This document shows positions 28,259-37,754 of a stretch of DNA of 64,000 nucleotides, one piece after another. Made by a program: the position numbers and the translations under genes. The notes beneath the pieces are model-generated. The model ran no database searches. It was not told the DNA's origin and saw nothing but the letters and a program-made list of their open reading frames with translations. Each line of letters opens with the position of its first letter. The stretch's first letter is position 1. The stretch comes from Pseudomonas sp. M30-35 (GTDB lineage Bacteria; Pseudomonadota; Gammaproteobacteria; Pseudomonadales; Pseudomonadaceae), in assembly GCF_002163625.1 (NCBI RefSeq), contig NZ_CP020892.1:2728001-2792000 (forward strand), given 5' to 3'.

Positions 28259-28595
28259 TCACCCAAACCTCGCATATCTTGCACATATATAGTCGCTGAT
28301 CATGAACCTCAATCTGACTCATCCGCGCGTTGGATTCAGCCAATTGCACTAATTTGCTTCGATCCCGCCATCACAATTCGCATTTATTGAGCATTATTCC
28401 AAACTAAAAGCCATTGAATACTCGATATAACGCCCAGCACCGCTGCCACTTGTCGCTCTGGGTTCCATTTAAAAATTTATACATCTGTCTGTTTTTAAAC
28501 ATTTTTATCTTTAATACCAATCACCAGCAGCCCTCAACCCGTTGATTTCAGTGGTTGATAGCTTGCTCACGAACGAAAAACAGTATTTGCATTTT

Positions 28596-28605
28596 TTGTA
28601 TACAA
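28596..28605. promoter_or_regulatory. TTGT-N2-ACAA operator candidate (NCS2 permease side)
   Basis: A perfect palindrome TTGTATACAA, about 150 bp upstream of the permease GTG. It fits the TnGTnnnACnA-type sites known for FCD-family GntR regulators. Confidence 0.7.
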
Positions 28606-28753
28606 CAGCATAATCGCGGTGTGTGACTTCCTGACCGCTCGGTCAACAACTTAGCCAGTGAGCACACTCAAACTGCCACCTGCCTCAGAGAGTTAACGTG
28701 CGCATAGCGCCAGCTCTGGGTGGTACACAACAAGAGAAATGAGGAGTACCCGC

Positions 28754-30103
28754 GTGGAAAGCGTTAAATCAGAACAAGTTGCTCAGCCTGGCGCTGGGCT
28801 TGCTAAAAGCGGTTTACTAGACCGTTTTTTCAAGCTGACCGAGCACCGCACCACCATCAGAACCGAACTGCTTGCAGGCCTGACAACCTTTGTCACCATG
28901 GCCTACATCATTTTCGTTAACCCCAACATCATGGCTAACGCTGGCGTCGATCATGGCGCCGCCTTCGTTGCGACCTGTATCGGCGCGGCGCTTGGTTGCT
29001 TTCTTATGGGGCTCTACGCCAACTGGCCGGTCGGCCTGGCACCCGGCATGGGCCTCAACGCGTTCTTCACCTACACCGTTGTCGGCGAGATGGGTTACAG
29101 CTGGGAAACTGCGTTAGGCGCAGTATTCATTTCCGGCGTGCTATTTATGATCATGAGCCTTTCACGTATCCGTGAGTGGCTACTCAATAGCATTCCCATG
29201 AGCCTACGATTTGCCATGGGTGCTGGGGTCGGGTTATTCCTCGGCTTAATTGGCCTGAAGACAGCCGGCATTGTCGTCGACAGCCCGGCCACGTTAATCA
29301 CCATGGGCTCCTTCGGTGAACCGACAGCTTTGCTTGCTGCTGTCTGCTTCCTGATGATCGCCGTACTCAGCCATCGCAATATATTTGGCGCCATTCTGGT
29401 CAGCATGTTGACGGTCACCGCGATTGGCTGGGGCATGGGTCTGGTTGAGTTTGGCGGCGTGGTTTCAATGCCTCCGAGCTTGGCCCCCACCTTCCTGGCG
29501 ATGGACATCAAGGGCGCATTCCAGATCTCGATGGTCAGCGTCATTCTGGCCTTCTTGTTCGTCAACATGTTTGATACCGCAGGCACGCTGATGGGCGTCG
29601 CTCACCGCGCCAAGCTGGTTGATGAAAATGGTCAGATCCAGAACCTTTCCAAAGCCCTCAAGGCCGACAGTACCTCAAGCGTTATCGGTGCAATGGTTGG
29701 CTGCCCGCCTGTTACCAGTTACGTTGAAAGTGCTTCTGGCGTCGCCGCTGGCGGTCGTACTGGCCTGACAGCAGTCGCGGTTGGCGTATTGTTCCTTTGT
29801 GCGATGTTCTTCGCCCCGCTGGCCGGTATGATTCCTGCGTATGCCACAGCAGGCGCACTGATCTATGTAGCCATGCTGATGATGAGTGGTATGGCGCACA
29901 TCGACTGGGAAGACTTGACGGACACCATCCCGGCCATCGTTACCGTGGTGATGATGCCGCTGACCTTCTCAATCGCCAACGGTATTGCACTGGGCTTTTT
30001 AACCTACGCAACCCTGAAAATACTGACTGGGCAACGCGACAAAGTATCGGTGTCCTTGTACGTACTGTGTATTATCTTTATCGCTAAGTTTGCCTTCCTC
30101 TAA
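28754..30103 (+). CDS. NCS2 purine permease (AdeQ/PbuG/AzgA type)
   Basis: This 449-residue inner-membrane transporter takes up adenine, guanine or hypoxanthine with protons. It begins with the AzgA-type signature TTIRTELLAGLTTFVTMAYIIFVNPNIM and has about twelve to fourteen helices. It also has the conserved LFVNMFDTAGTL and PPVTSYVESASGVAAGGRTGLTA motifs. The GTG at 28754 is preferred because GAGGAG lies seven bases upstream. A slightly longer ATG frame overlaps that site. It is divergent from the GntR gene and probably regulated by it. Confidence 0.92.
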   Translation: MESVKSEQVAQPGAGLAKSGLLDRFFKLTEHRTTIRTELLAGLTTFVTMAYIIFVNPNIMANAGVDHGAAFVATCIGAALGCFLMGLYANWPVGLAPGMGLNAFFTYTVVGEMGYSWETALGAVFISGVLFMIMSLSRIREWLLNSIPMSLRFAMGAGVGLFLGLIGLKTAGIVVDSPATLITMGSFGEPTALLAAVCFLMIAVLSHRNIFGAILVSMLTVTAIGWGMGLVEFGGVVSMPPSLAPTFLAMDIKGAFQISMVSVILAFLFVNMFDTAGTLMGVAHRAKLVDENGQIQNLSKALKADSTSSVIGAMVGCPPVTSYVESASGVAAGGRTGLTAVAVGVLFLCAMFFAPLAGMIPAYATAGALIYVAMLMMSGMAHIDWEDLTDTIPAIVTVVMMPLTFSIANGIALGFLTYATLKILTGQRDKVSVSLYVLCIIFIAKFAFL

Positions 30104-30166
30104 GTCGCTACTGCCGCTTAGTCGCCCAGCCTGAACAGCTTCTGCGCTGGGTGGTAGGAACGCTCT

Positions 30167-30196
30167 AAACCCCGACGCTTATGCGCCGGGGTTTTT
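30167..30196 (+). terminator. Terminator after NCS2 permease
   Basis: AAACCCCG and CGGGGTTTTT arms with an inner CGC/GCG pair and a short loop. Confidence 0.85.
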
Positions 30197-30216
30197 CAAC
30201 ATCTGGAGTAAGCAAC

Positions 30217-30846
30217 ATGAGTTTGGAAACCTGGTTATTGTTCAGCAGCGCGGCGTTGATTGTGATCCTGATTCCCGGACCACTGTCGCTGTTGATGGTC
30301 AGCAATAGCTTGAACTATGGCCTGCGCCGCTCAATACCCGCATTTATCGGCGGTGTGTCAGCCTCCATCTGCCTGCTCAGTGCTTCCGCTCTGGGACTGG
30401 GCGCTCTACTGCTGGCGTCCGAGCAACTGTTCTCCGCGCTAAAACTGATTGGTGCTTTGTATCTGTTCTATCTCGCCTGGCAAAGCTTGCAGGCCTCACG
30501 CCAAGCAGCCAAGCCTGCCACTGCCGATGAACAACCGGTAAACCCCAGTTTCAACAGCATGTTTTGGAAGGCATTTGGTTTGGGTGCGAGCAACCCGAAA
30601 GACATTCTGTTCTTCGCAGCATTTCTGCCGCAGTTTCTCTCTACCGATCATTCACTGCCCCAGCAATTGCTGGTGATGATCGCCACGTGGGCAGTTCTCG
30701 ATCTCGCCTGCAAGCTGTTCTACGGCCTAAGCGCCCAAGGTGCGGCCCGTTATCTGCGCTCCGGCAAAGGCCAAGTGTGGTTCAACCGAATCAGCGCGGG
30801 CCTGTTTGGCGCCGCCGGCACAGCTTCGTTACTGAGCCGTCAATAA
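30217..30846 (+). CDS. LysE/RhtB family exporter
   Basis: This 209-residue inner-membrane protein starts MSLETWLLFSSAALIVILIPGPLSLLMVSNSLNYGLRRSIPAF, the LysE/RhtB pattern. It has five to six helices and the GASNPKDILFFAAFLPQFL stretch. The ATG at 30217 has CTGGAG upstream. The gene ends convergently with the racemase gene. It is not related to the other LysE-type gene here except as a family member. Confidence 0.88.
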   Translation: MSLETWLLFSSAALIVILIPGPLSLLMVSNSLNYGLRRSIPAFIGGVSASICLLSASALGLGALLLASEQLFSALKLIGALYLFYLAWQSLQASRQAAKPATADEQPVNPSFNSMFWKAFGLGASNPKDILFFAAFLPQFLSTDHSLPQQLLVMIATWAVLDLACKLFYGLSAQGAARYLRSGKGQVWFNRISAGLFGAAGTASLLSRQ

Positions 30847-30931
30847 CAGCCTAACCAATGCCCCAACCAGGTCTGGATGGGGCAATAGCCGAAACCCGGT
30901 CGGCTGGAGGGTTTAGTCAGTTGCCTGAACT

Positions 30932-31654
30932 TCATGCCCGCGTTCGTTGAACAGTTGCAGCCACCATACGCATTAAGCTGTTTAAATCGAATACAGGTAT
31001 GTTGAAGCGCTCATAGAGTTTAGGGGCAAAATGCGACAAGTCAGTACACTCAAGGACTATCGCCCCGGTATCCGGGTTTTCCGATAGAACACGCTCCGCA
31101 ACACTGAATAACTCGTCGCTAAATATTTGCATATCTAGATCATTAGAGCGCCCCCGCAAGATGACTTCTGAAAATTGTGGCTGATCCTGCATACCTGCAA
31201 TAACGATCGGCTGGTCAGTGATTCCAGCACCCTGTAAGTGATCTGGAGTGAGTGCATCACTGTTCGCAACGATCACAGCTATTTTTCGGCGTGGGCTCAA
31301 CATTTGAGCGACGAGTGGAATCTGAATCAGACTCGACATAAATACTGGAACGTTTACCGCTTGGGCAATTTGCCTCTGGTGCAGTGCTAAAAAACCGCAA
31401 CTACCGGTAATGGCTTTCACACCATCGGCCTCAAGTTCACGTGCGGCTTGAGTAAACGGTTCTAGCAACTTGGGATCGCACTCTCTAATGAGACGCTCAA
31501 CCGTCGCGCCTTTGACTATTTTGTAAATCACGGGAAAATCAAAAGTTCCAGCGTATCTAATATGCCCCTCGGGTTTTGGAAAAAACGAGTCCAACGAAAT
31601 GACACCGATTGGGGCGCCGTGATTGTTATAGCCACCTTGTAAGATCATGCACAC
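30932..31654 (-). CDS. Aspartate/glutamate racemase family protein
   Basis: This 240-residue protein resembles the Asp/Glu/hydantoin racemase superfamily, which uses two cysteines as acid and base. Cys86 is in AITGSCGF and Cys203 in VLECTDLSHF, the two expected positions. The N-terminal NHGAPIGVISLDSFFPKPEGHIRY recalls an uncharacterised subfamily often found beside transporters and oxidases. It lies 30 bp after a DadA-like dehydrogenase gene and near a tripartite tricarboxylate transporter. A role in interconverting an amino acid or analogue for oxidation is inferred. Confidence 0.83.
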   Translation of the reverse strand: MCMILQGGYNNHGAPIGVISLDSFFPKPEGHIRYAGTFDFPVIYKIVKGATVERLIRECDPKLLEPFTQAARELEADGVKAITGSCGFLALHQRQIAQAVNVPVFMSSLIQIPLVAQMLSPRRKIAVIVANSDALTPDHLQGAGITDQPIVIAGMQDQPQFSEVILRGRSNDLDMQIFSDELFSVAERVLSENPDTGAIVLECTDLSHFAPKLYERFNIPVFDLNSLMRMVAATVQRTRA

Positions 31655-31684
31655 CTCATGTACGGCACACTAATAGGCCATCAA

Positions 31685-32941
31685 TCACTGATTAAATCGT
31701 GACGGTGACAATGCAGCGAGCAATGTTTGATTAGGCTTTCCAACAATGCACTCTGCCACCAGCTGACCTGTTACTGCTGACAGCGTTAAACCCAGATGAC
31801 CATGCCCATATGCCACTAATACTTTGTCATGGCCCGCGATAGGCCCGATCACAGGAAGTGAATCGGGGGTTGATGGGCGGCTGCCAACCCACGTTGACGT
31901 TACATCAGGTACTTTACCCATCATTTTAATTGCGCTATCAAGCATCCACACCTTTTTTGCCTCACCTTCAAGCGCACCTGGCTTTGCAAACTCAGCCATA
32001 CCTGCAATACGCACCCCATCCTCCATTGGGCTCATAAATACTGCACGATCATGCCAACCCACTGGGCGACTGATGCCCCACTCCTGCGCATTAAGCATCA
32101 AGTGATAACCCCGCTCGCTGACCAACGGGACCTTACAACCGAGTTGCTGGGTCAAGAGCGAACCCGCAACACCTGTACATATCACCACACGATCAAACTG
32201 ATAGGTATTTTGAGGACTCTGGAGGCTGCACATCTCCGAGTTATCAGTGATCGAGACAATATTTTCAGATAGTAAGCGACCACCATTTTCGCAAAAAGCA
32301 CGCACATAGCAGCGGCTTAACGCAATGGGGCTGACGGTGAAACGAGTATCCGGATATAGCACGCCACCAGAATGAAATGGCGCTAGATCTGGCTCTAACT
32401 CGCTGACTTCACCAGAGGACAATGACTCCATCCGAACGCCCTGCTCCAGGCGTTCTCGTAACTCTCCGCTATACGCTGCCTGCAAAGACTCGGCGGTGCC
32501 ATACAATGCCAGACACCCTTTACTCTGAACCAGATACTCTGCTCCAGTTTCGCGCAGGAGAACGTTGTCCGCTTCAGGCGCGAGTATTTGTAACGCGGTC
32601 AGGACATCGCGACCATGAGCATAACTACTGGATCTACACGCTTTAACAAAATGCCAAGCATACGGAATCAACTTCTTCGCATAGCTGGGCTGGACCGACA
32701 GCGGGCTACTCTTGTCGATCAACATTCCCGGAATTTTACAAAGCTGCTCAAAACTGGCCATGGGTAATCGGCCATAGTCTGCAAATAGCCCTGCATTGCC
32801 AAATGATGTACCTACACCGGGTTCGGACTTATCAATCAAGGTAACCTTTAGACCTGCGCGTTGAAGCCATAAGGCCGTCGACAAACCAATTATTCCCGCA
32901 CCTACAACAGCAATATTTAAGGGTGAAACCATGACACTCAC
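31685..32941 (-). CDS. FAD-dependent D-amino acid dehydrogenase-like protein
   Basis: This 418-residue DAO-family flavoprotein has the FAD dinucleotide-binding motif VVGAGIIGLSTALWLQRAG at residues 12-30. The central TSFGNAGLFADYG and C-terminal VGSRPSTPDSLPVIGPIAGHDKVLVAYGHGHLGLTLS are typical of DadA and related D-hydroxyproline dehydrogenases. The ortholog status with DadA is unproven. It lies between the racemase and a TTT transporter operon in a block visibly richer in A+T. The likely job is oxidation of a D-amino acid made or imported by its neighbours. Confidence 0.85.
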   Translation of the reverse strand: MSVMVSPLNIAVVGAGIIGLSTALWLQRAGLKVTLIDKSEPGVGTSFGNAGLFADYGRLPMASFEQLCKIPGMLIDKSSPLSVQPSYAKKLIPYAWHFVKACRSSSYAHGRDVLTALQILAPEADNVLLRETGAEYLVQSKGCLALYGTAESLQAAYSGELRERLEQGVRMESLSSGEVSELEPDLAPFHSGGVLYPDTRFTVSPIALSRCYVRAFCENGGRLLSENIVSITDNSEMCSLQSPQNTYQFDRVVICTGVAGSLLTQQLGCKVPLVSERGYHLMLNAQEWGISRPVGWHDRAVFMSPMEDGVRIAGMAEFAKPGALEGEAKKVWMLDSAIKMMGKVPDVTSTWVGSRPSTPDSLPVIGPIAGHDKVLVAYGHGHLGLTLSAVTGQLVAECIVGKPNQTLLAALSPSRFNQ

Positions 32942-33122
32942 CTTTGTTTTTTAGCGGCAACAAATAATTGATTAATGACTTACAACTCTCAATACGCAGG
33001 CAAAAGGTATGATCGATATTAAAACCGTCTTACACCCATAGATTGATTAACGTTTAAGCATCACGCATAGAGTCTTAACTAAACAGCGCAACAAAAATTG
33101 AATATACGTGCAGAGACCTCTG

Positions 33123-34070
33123 TCACTTTTTCATAGCAACGGCGGTTTGCTTCATTGTTTCATAATCATCAAGAAGTTCTGTCTTCCAACTTTCGCCATG
33201 ACGTAAATCTATAGCGGCACCCATATTCTTGAACGCAGAAACGACCTCAAGACTTTGCATCGCTGTTGTACTTGCAGCCACCAGTTTGTCGATGACGTCT
33301 TTAGGGGTGCCTTTAGGTGCAAAAATTCCAGACCATCCTTCAAAGCTACCTTTTATTCCATAATCAGCGAAGGTAGGTACATCAGGATACTCTGGCATTT
33401 TTTTATTAAGAACCAAGAGCCGCGCGCGTCCAGACTTGACATGTGGTGCAAACGCAGGGGGAAAAGATACAGCAGAGTCAATGTGGCCACCTATCAACGC
33501 AACCATGGACTCGGCAGTCGTATTAGCATTGACAAATTTAACCTTGTAACCCGCTTGGCCAGCAATAATATTGGCAAGAATTGTTCCAGAGGATGCAGCC
33601 CCCCAAGAGCCTTGAGTCAGAGTCCCCGCTTTCGCAGCAGCAATAAAGTCATCAAATGTTTTATACGGACTTTCCGCGTTAACCAGAACCCCTAATGGTA
33701 CAGACGACAACTTAACTACAGGCTCAAAGCTATTGAAGTCGTAGGGTACTTTACTGAAATTTGGGGTGACCAATACATTGCTGAGCCCCGCATTGACTAA
33801 CACATAGCCATCACTTTTAGCCCTGGCTACAAAGGCGGTACCAATGACCCCGCCTCCGCCTTGCTTATTGATCACGATAACAGGTTTATCAAATACCTTT
33901 TCCACCGCTCCCGCCCAGACGCGAGTGGTAAGGTCTGAATCTCCACCCGCCCCCCAAGGCACAATAACTTTGATCGGCTTTTCAGGGTAATCCGCAAATG
34001 CGCTAGCGGTTAAGATTGGCATAACAACTAGCGCCGTAATTATCAGCAGGCTTTTGGCTTTTATTTTCAT
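33123..34070 (-). CDS. Tripartite tricarboxylate transporter substrate-binding protein (Bug/TctC family)
   Basis: This 315-residue periplasmic binding protein has a signal peptide ending in SAFA. The mature N-terminus DYPEKPIKVIVPWGAGGDSDLTTRVWA is the Bug-family fingerprint. The start at 34070 gives a compact signal peptide; a longer ATG frame 13 codons upstream does not. It is the third gene of the transporter group TctB-TctA-TctC. The ligand is unknown. Bug proteins bind carboxylates and other anions such as aspartate or glutamate, which would fit the racemase and dehydrogenase nearby (inference). Confidence 0.9.
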   Translation of the reverse strand: MKIKAKSLLIITALVVMPILTASAFADYPEKPIKVIVPWGAGGDSDLTTRVWAGAVEKVFDKPVIVINKQGGGGVIGTAFVARAKSDGYVLVNAGLSNVLVTPNFSKVPYDFNSFEPVVKLSSVPLGVLVNAESPYKTFDDFIAAAKAGTLTQGSWGAASSGTILANIIAGQAGYKVKFVNANTTAESMVALIGGHIDSAVSFPPAFAPHVKSGRARLLVLNKKMPEYPDVPTFADYGIKGSFEGWSGIFAPKGTPKDVIDKLVAASTTAMQSLEVVSAFKNMGAAIDLRHGESWKTELLDDYETMKQTAVAMKK

Positions 34071-34135
34071 GAGTCCATCTCCATTGCAAGTCAATAACAT
34101 CAGAAACAATCAACAACATCTAACGTACAAGCAAG

Positions 34136-35704
34136 TTACTCCAACACCGTTTTTGATTTATCTTGTGAATGATCATCACTATTCTTCTTTGCGACGAACC
34201 CGGAGCGACCTAGCTTTCTTTTATTAAGACGAAAAGCCGAATAAAGCGAAAACAAGGTCAAGCCTGTAAACGCCCAAGCGAAAGGCGACTGATAGATGAG
34301 CGAATAATCATCACCCACGATCGCAACAGCCTGGTCCAAGTTTTGCTCAAGCAGCGGCGTCAATATAAAACCGATGATAAAAGCAGCAGCATTTAGCCCA
34401 ACCAAACGCATTGCATATCCGAACACTGTAAACACAATCAATATCAGTACATTGAACATATCTTGGCTTACGCTATAAGCGCCAAAGAATGCAAACACCG
34501 TAACACATGGGAAAATGTAGCATCGACGAACGGATGACACCTTAATCCAAAACTTAAAACCGGCACGGGCAATGAATAACAGGAATAAGTCTGTAATCAA
34601 AAAACCGGCGAAGATCGCATAAATAACATCCGTATGTTCGTAAAAAATAGTGGGCCCTGGTGTTATTCCATGTATCAAGAAAGCGCCCATCAGTAAGGCC
34701 GTTACATCATCACCTGGAATGCTCAAGGTCAACATGGGAATCATACTTGAGCCACACACCGCATTATTAGCAGATTCCGCAGCAGCGATTCCTCGAATCG
34801 ACCCCTTGCCAAACTCATCTGGATTCTTAGCCGTGCGCTTAGCCTCTCCATAGGCAAGAAACGCAGCAGCACTTGATCCTAAGCCGGGCAACGCGCCAAT
34901 GAATGTTCCTATTGAGGAAGACTTGATAATTGTTCCAAAAACTGAACGGTACTCTTTCCATGTCACGCGGTTATCATCCGGGCTTGCCGCTTTATCGAAA
35001 GAGACGTTCTGATGTGGTTCTTTACGCCGCTTGATTGCCTCAATGACCTCAGGCATTACGAGCACACCAATCAACATTGGCAAAAACGTAAATCCACTCA
35101 TTAACTCCGGAATGCCAAAAGTTAATCGCGTTGCGCCGGTTATTGTTGACATGCCCACCATGGCAAACAACATACCCAGACAGCACGACAATATTCCTCG
35201 AGGTATTGACTCCCCCGTCATTGAGCCAACAACTGTAAATGCAAATATCAAGAGAAAAACTTTTTCGATAGGGCCAGCCTGTAATGAAATTATTGAGATA
35301 GGGGCTGCGACAAAAATAAGCACCAGGGTGGCCAGCGCCTCACCTGTTACAGATGCATACAAGGCCATGGCAAGTGCCTTACCAGCCTTGCCCATCTTGG
35401 TCAATGCATACCCATCCTGAGCAGTAAGGAAAGAGGCTGCTGCGCCAGGTGTGTTAATTAAAATAGCTGAAATTGATCCACCATAAATACCTGATTTGTA
35501 CACAGCAAGGAGCGTGGTGATACCAATTATGGGATCTACATAAAAGGTGAATGGCAGAATGATTGCGATTGCCATAATTGCTGATATACCAGGGATTGCA
35601 CCGAAGAACATGCCGATACACACACCCACAATAATTCCAAGAATTGGCCCCACTGCCAAAACAGCGCCTAAGCCATTGACCATATTATTTAAGACTTCGA
35701 ACAT
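34136..35704 (-). CDS. tctA: Tripartite tricarboxylate transporter large membrane subunit
   Basis: This 522-residue inner-membrane protein of the TctA family has about eleven to twelve helices. It carries the conserved motifs IFFGAIPGISAIMAIAIILPFTF and GSSMIPMLTLSIPGDDVTALLMGAF, plus the SSIGTFIGALPGLGSSAAAFLAYGEAKR motif. It works with TctB and the Bug protein as a secondary solute importer driven by an ion gradient. TctB ends 10 bp upstream. The gene is A+T-rich compared with the flanking purine genes. Confidence 0.94.
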   Translation of the reverse strand: MFEVLNNMVNGLGAVLAVGPILGIIVGVCIGMFFGAIPGISAIMAIAIILPFTFYVDPIIGITTLLAVYKSGIYGGSISAILINTPGAAASFLTAQDGYALTKMGKAGKALAMALYASVTGEALATLVLIFVAAPISIISLQAGPIEKVFLLIFAFTVVGSMTGESIPRGILSCCLGMLFAMVGMSTITGATRLTFGIPELMSGFTFLPMLIGVLVMPEVIEAIKRRKEPHQNVSFDKAASPDDNRVTWKEYRSVFGTIIKSSSIGTFIGALPGLGSSAAAFLAYGEAKRTAKNPDEFGKGSIRGIAAAESANNAVCGSSMIPMLTLSIPGDDVTALLMGAFLIHGITPGPTIFYEHTDVIYAIFAGFLITDLFLLFIARAGFKFWIKVSSVRRCYIFPCVTVFAFFGAYSVSQDMFNVLILIVFTVFGYAMRLVGLNAAAFIIGFILTPLLEQNLDQAVAIVGDDYSLIYQSPFAWAFTGLTLFSLYSAFRLNKRKLGRSGFVAKKNSDDHSQDKSKTVLE

Positions 35705-35714
35705 ATCAAACCTC

Positions 35715-36182
35715 TTAAGTTATGGACCAAACTGGAAGCTCAAGACGCAACAAACTACTGCTGCCGTAATACACAACAAGCGGCAGTATGATGGAAAGCA
35801 ATAAAATAACGACTATATTGCGGCCTTGCAGCAGCCATGAAACAGCAAACATAACAACAGAAGTAGAAATAATAAAACCTACGTATGGCATGCTGAACCA
35901 GTAAATTAACAATAGGCCCACATAACATAAGATACCCAGCATACCAGTGAAACTTATGACCTCAGCCTGAGCCAATGATGCATGAGAGATCATTTTATAC
36001 AGCGACGAACAACCAATCATCAGCGCAAGCGCTATTATGAAACAGGCAACAATCCGAGGAAGAAACATAGAGCCCAAATCAGTCTCCATGCCGCCATCGA
36101 CTAACCTATCACTCGTCAATATAACCAGCGAGGACAGTATTAGGATGCTGGACATCATCACATCTATTTTTCTTCTGTTCAT
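35715..36182 (-). CDS. tctB: Tripartite tricarboxylate transporter small membrane subunit
   Basis: This 155-residue protein with four predicted helices matches the TctB family in size and topology. The start at 36182 (MNRRKIDVMMSSILILSSLVIL) removes a non-conserved extension of 26 residues present in the longer frame. It is the first gene of the TctBAC transporter operon, divergent from the LysR regulator gene. Confidence 0.85.
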   Translation of the reverse strand: MNRRKIDVMMSSILILSSLVILTSDRLVDGGMETDLGSMFLPRIVACFIIALALMIGCSSLYKMISHASLAQAEVISFTGMLGILCYVGLLLIYWFSMPYVGFIISTSVVMFAVSWLLQGRNIVVILLLSIILPLVVYYGSSSLLRLELPVWSIT

Positions 36183-36623
36183 ATGCCACCTAAACTTCTG
36201 TCCTGTTTCAGGCTCACTTGCTTTTGGCATGCAGTGCTTAAATACCGTCCTAACGATCAATGCTCAAAACATCAACATGCAATTATTGCTGTTGCTTTTA
36301 ATTAATTAACCGCCGGATACAGTCCGCTTTTGCTGATCATCTAAAAACCAGCAAATAATCTATGTGTGGACTGTAGTCTAAGCGTTGGACATAACGCGCC
36401 TGCTGATTCCAGCTAAGCTGCGTATAAAGTGACAGATTTGTAGAGGGCTACTTGAAGGGTCATGGCGGTCTCGCTACATATTATTTTTATTTGTGCAGCA
36501 GATCTTCAGAGGGATCAGCTGCGCTTGAAACAAGCGCTTGATGACCTGATAGTCACTATTTCACTTCATAAATACAAATCTTATTTATTTAGAATATCAT
36601 CAGTTTTTCTTATGGAGCACATG
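36183..36623. other. Divergent region between tctB and the LysR gene
   Basis: About 440 bp without a credible gene. A 7-bp inverted repeat, ACAGTCC (36319-36325) with GGACTGT (36368-36374), flanks a GACT-GT-AGTC palindrome at 36369-36378. These could be binding sites of the LysR regulator, which typically sits divergently from its target operon. Confidence 0.45.
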
Positions 36624-37538
36624 ATGAACCTGCGCCAGATGGAGGCTTTCCGCACGATCATGCTGACCGGTTCTGTGTCGGAGGCTGCCAAGCGGCTATT
36701 CAAAACCCAGCCAGCGGTAAGCATGATGATCGCCGGGCTAGAGAAAGAAATAGGTTTCAAGCTTTTTGAGCGCCGTAAACGCCGCCTATACCCAACGCCC
36801 GAAGCAAAATACCTCTATACCGAGGTCGAAGGCATTTTTTCACGTATTACCGATGTCTCTCAAACGATCCAGGACATCCAGAATAGCCAGCACGGATTCC
36901 TACGCATAGGTTGTATGCCGGGCCCCTCGTACTCCTTCATGCCTGATCTGATCGCAGACTTTCTCGATGAACATCCACAGGTGCAGGTCTCAATGCAGAC
37001 TCGAACATCGGAAGGTGTAAGGGAGTGGACCGCATCTTCCCAGTATGATCTAGCGCTTGCAGAAATTAGCGGGCCAGCCGCTTCGATCGAAACAGAACTG
37101 TTTGATCTGGAGTGCGTGTGCGCATTACCAGCAAAACACCCGCTGGCAAAAATGGAGGTTATCACGCCCCAACTGCTCGACAATGAACACATGATTCTAC
37201 TCTACGCCGACCATATAAGCGCTCACACACTCAATAGCCTATTTGTTGCGGCGAACTGCCGTTTGAACGTCCGTTTACGTACACGTTTTTTCTTCCCCGC
37301 ACTGCGATTTGTCGAGCGTGGATTGGGAATCTGCGTCATAGACCCGATTACTGAGGCCGGTTATAGAGCAACCTGTGCTCAGGAAAAAATCGTGTTCCGC
37401 TCTTTCAGACCACTTGTCTCCTTTCGGGTTGGCATCATTTATCCCGAACACACGGCCAAGTCAAAAATGACCATCACCTTTGCCGAACACTTGAGGCGCC
37501 GCTTGAGTAACCTGAAACAGCCCAAAATCTGCGATTAG
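36624..37538 (+). CDS. LysR family transcriptional regulator
   Basis: This 304-residue regulator has an N-terminal helix-turn-helix (MNLRQMEAFRTIMLTGSVSEAAKRLFKTQPAVSMMIAGLEKEIGFKLFERRKRRLYPTPEA) and the C-terminal periplasmic-binding-protein-like effector domain. The ATG at 36624 has GGAG six bases upstream and gives the standard N-terminus. The longer frame adds 54 non-conserved residues. It is divergent from tctBAC, so it most likely controls that transporter and perhaps the amino acid dehydrogenase and racemase genes. The effector is unknown. Confidence 0.9.
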   Translation: MNLRQMEAFRTIMLTGSVSEAAKRLFKTQPAVSMMIAGLEKEIGFKLFERRKRRLYPTPEAKYLYTEVEGIFSRITDVSQTIQDIQNSQHGFLRIGCMPGPSYSFMPDLIADFLDEHPQVQVSMQTRTSEGVREWTASSQYDLALAEISGPAASIETELFDLECVCALPAKHPLAKMEVITPQLLDNEHMILLYADHISAHTLNSLFVAANCRLNVRLRTRFFFPALRFVERGLGICVIDPITEAGYRATCAQEKIVFRSFRPLVSFRVGIIYPEHTAKSKMTITFAEHLRRRLSNLKQPKICD

Positions 37539-37661
37539 AAATGCCTATTCCTGACTAACCAGACACCGCTTGATTGCAAAGATATTGCCTCACATGCAGT
37601 GGGTTAATAATTGCGATGCAGCCAGTTTTGTACAGGTGTTTTGGGGCTCCAACGCACAGGC

Positions 37662-37689
37662 AAAAAAAAGCCCGCAGTGTGGTACGGGC
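37662..37689 (-). terminator. Terminator downstream of uraH
   Basis: On the minus strand, GCCCG...CGGGC with a 10-base loop is followed by eight T. It lies 65 bp past the uraH stop. Confidence 0.75.
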
Positions 37690-37754
37690 AAGGACTCTTC
37701 TATTGAGTCTGAGGGTGACAAGCATTCGGGTAAATCGTGATCCATCAAACGGCG

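Larger units (their letters stand above)
28077..28753. other. Divergent control region between gntR and the NCS2 permease
   Basis: About 680 bp without an ORF. It contains a 14-bp palindrome TTATTACGTAATAA (28183-28196), ATTGT-AC-ACAAT (28247-28258) and the perfect TTGTATACAA (28596-28605). It is A+T-rich and probably contains both promoters. Confidence 0.7.

Noticed and set aside
37626..37635. TTGTACAGGT resembling the TTGT-N2-ACAA motif
   Set aside because: Only a half-site, located between gene ends where a promoter is unlikely.
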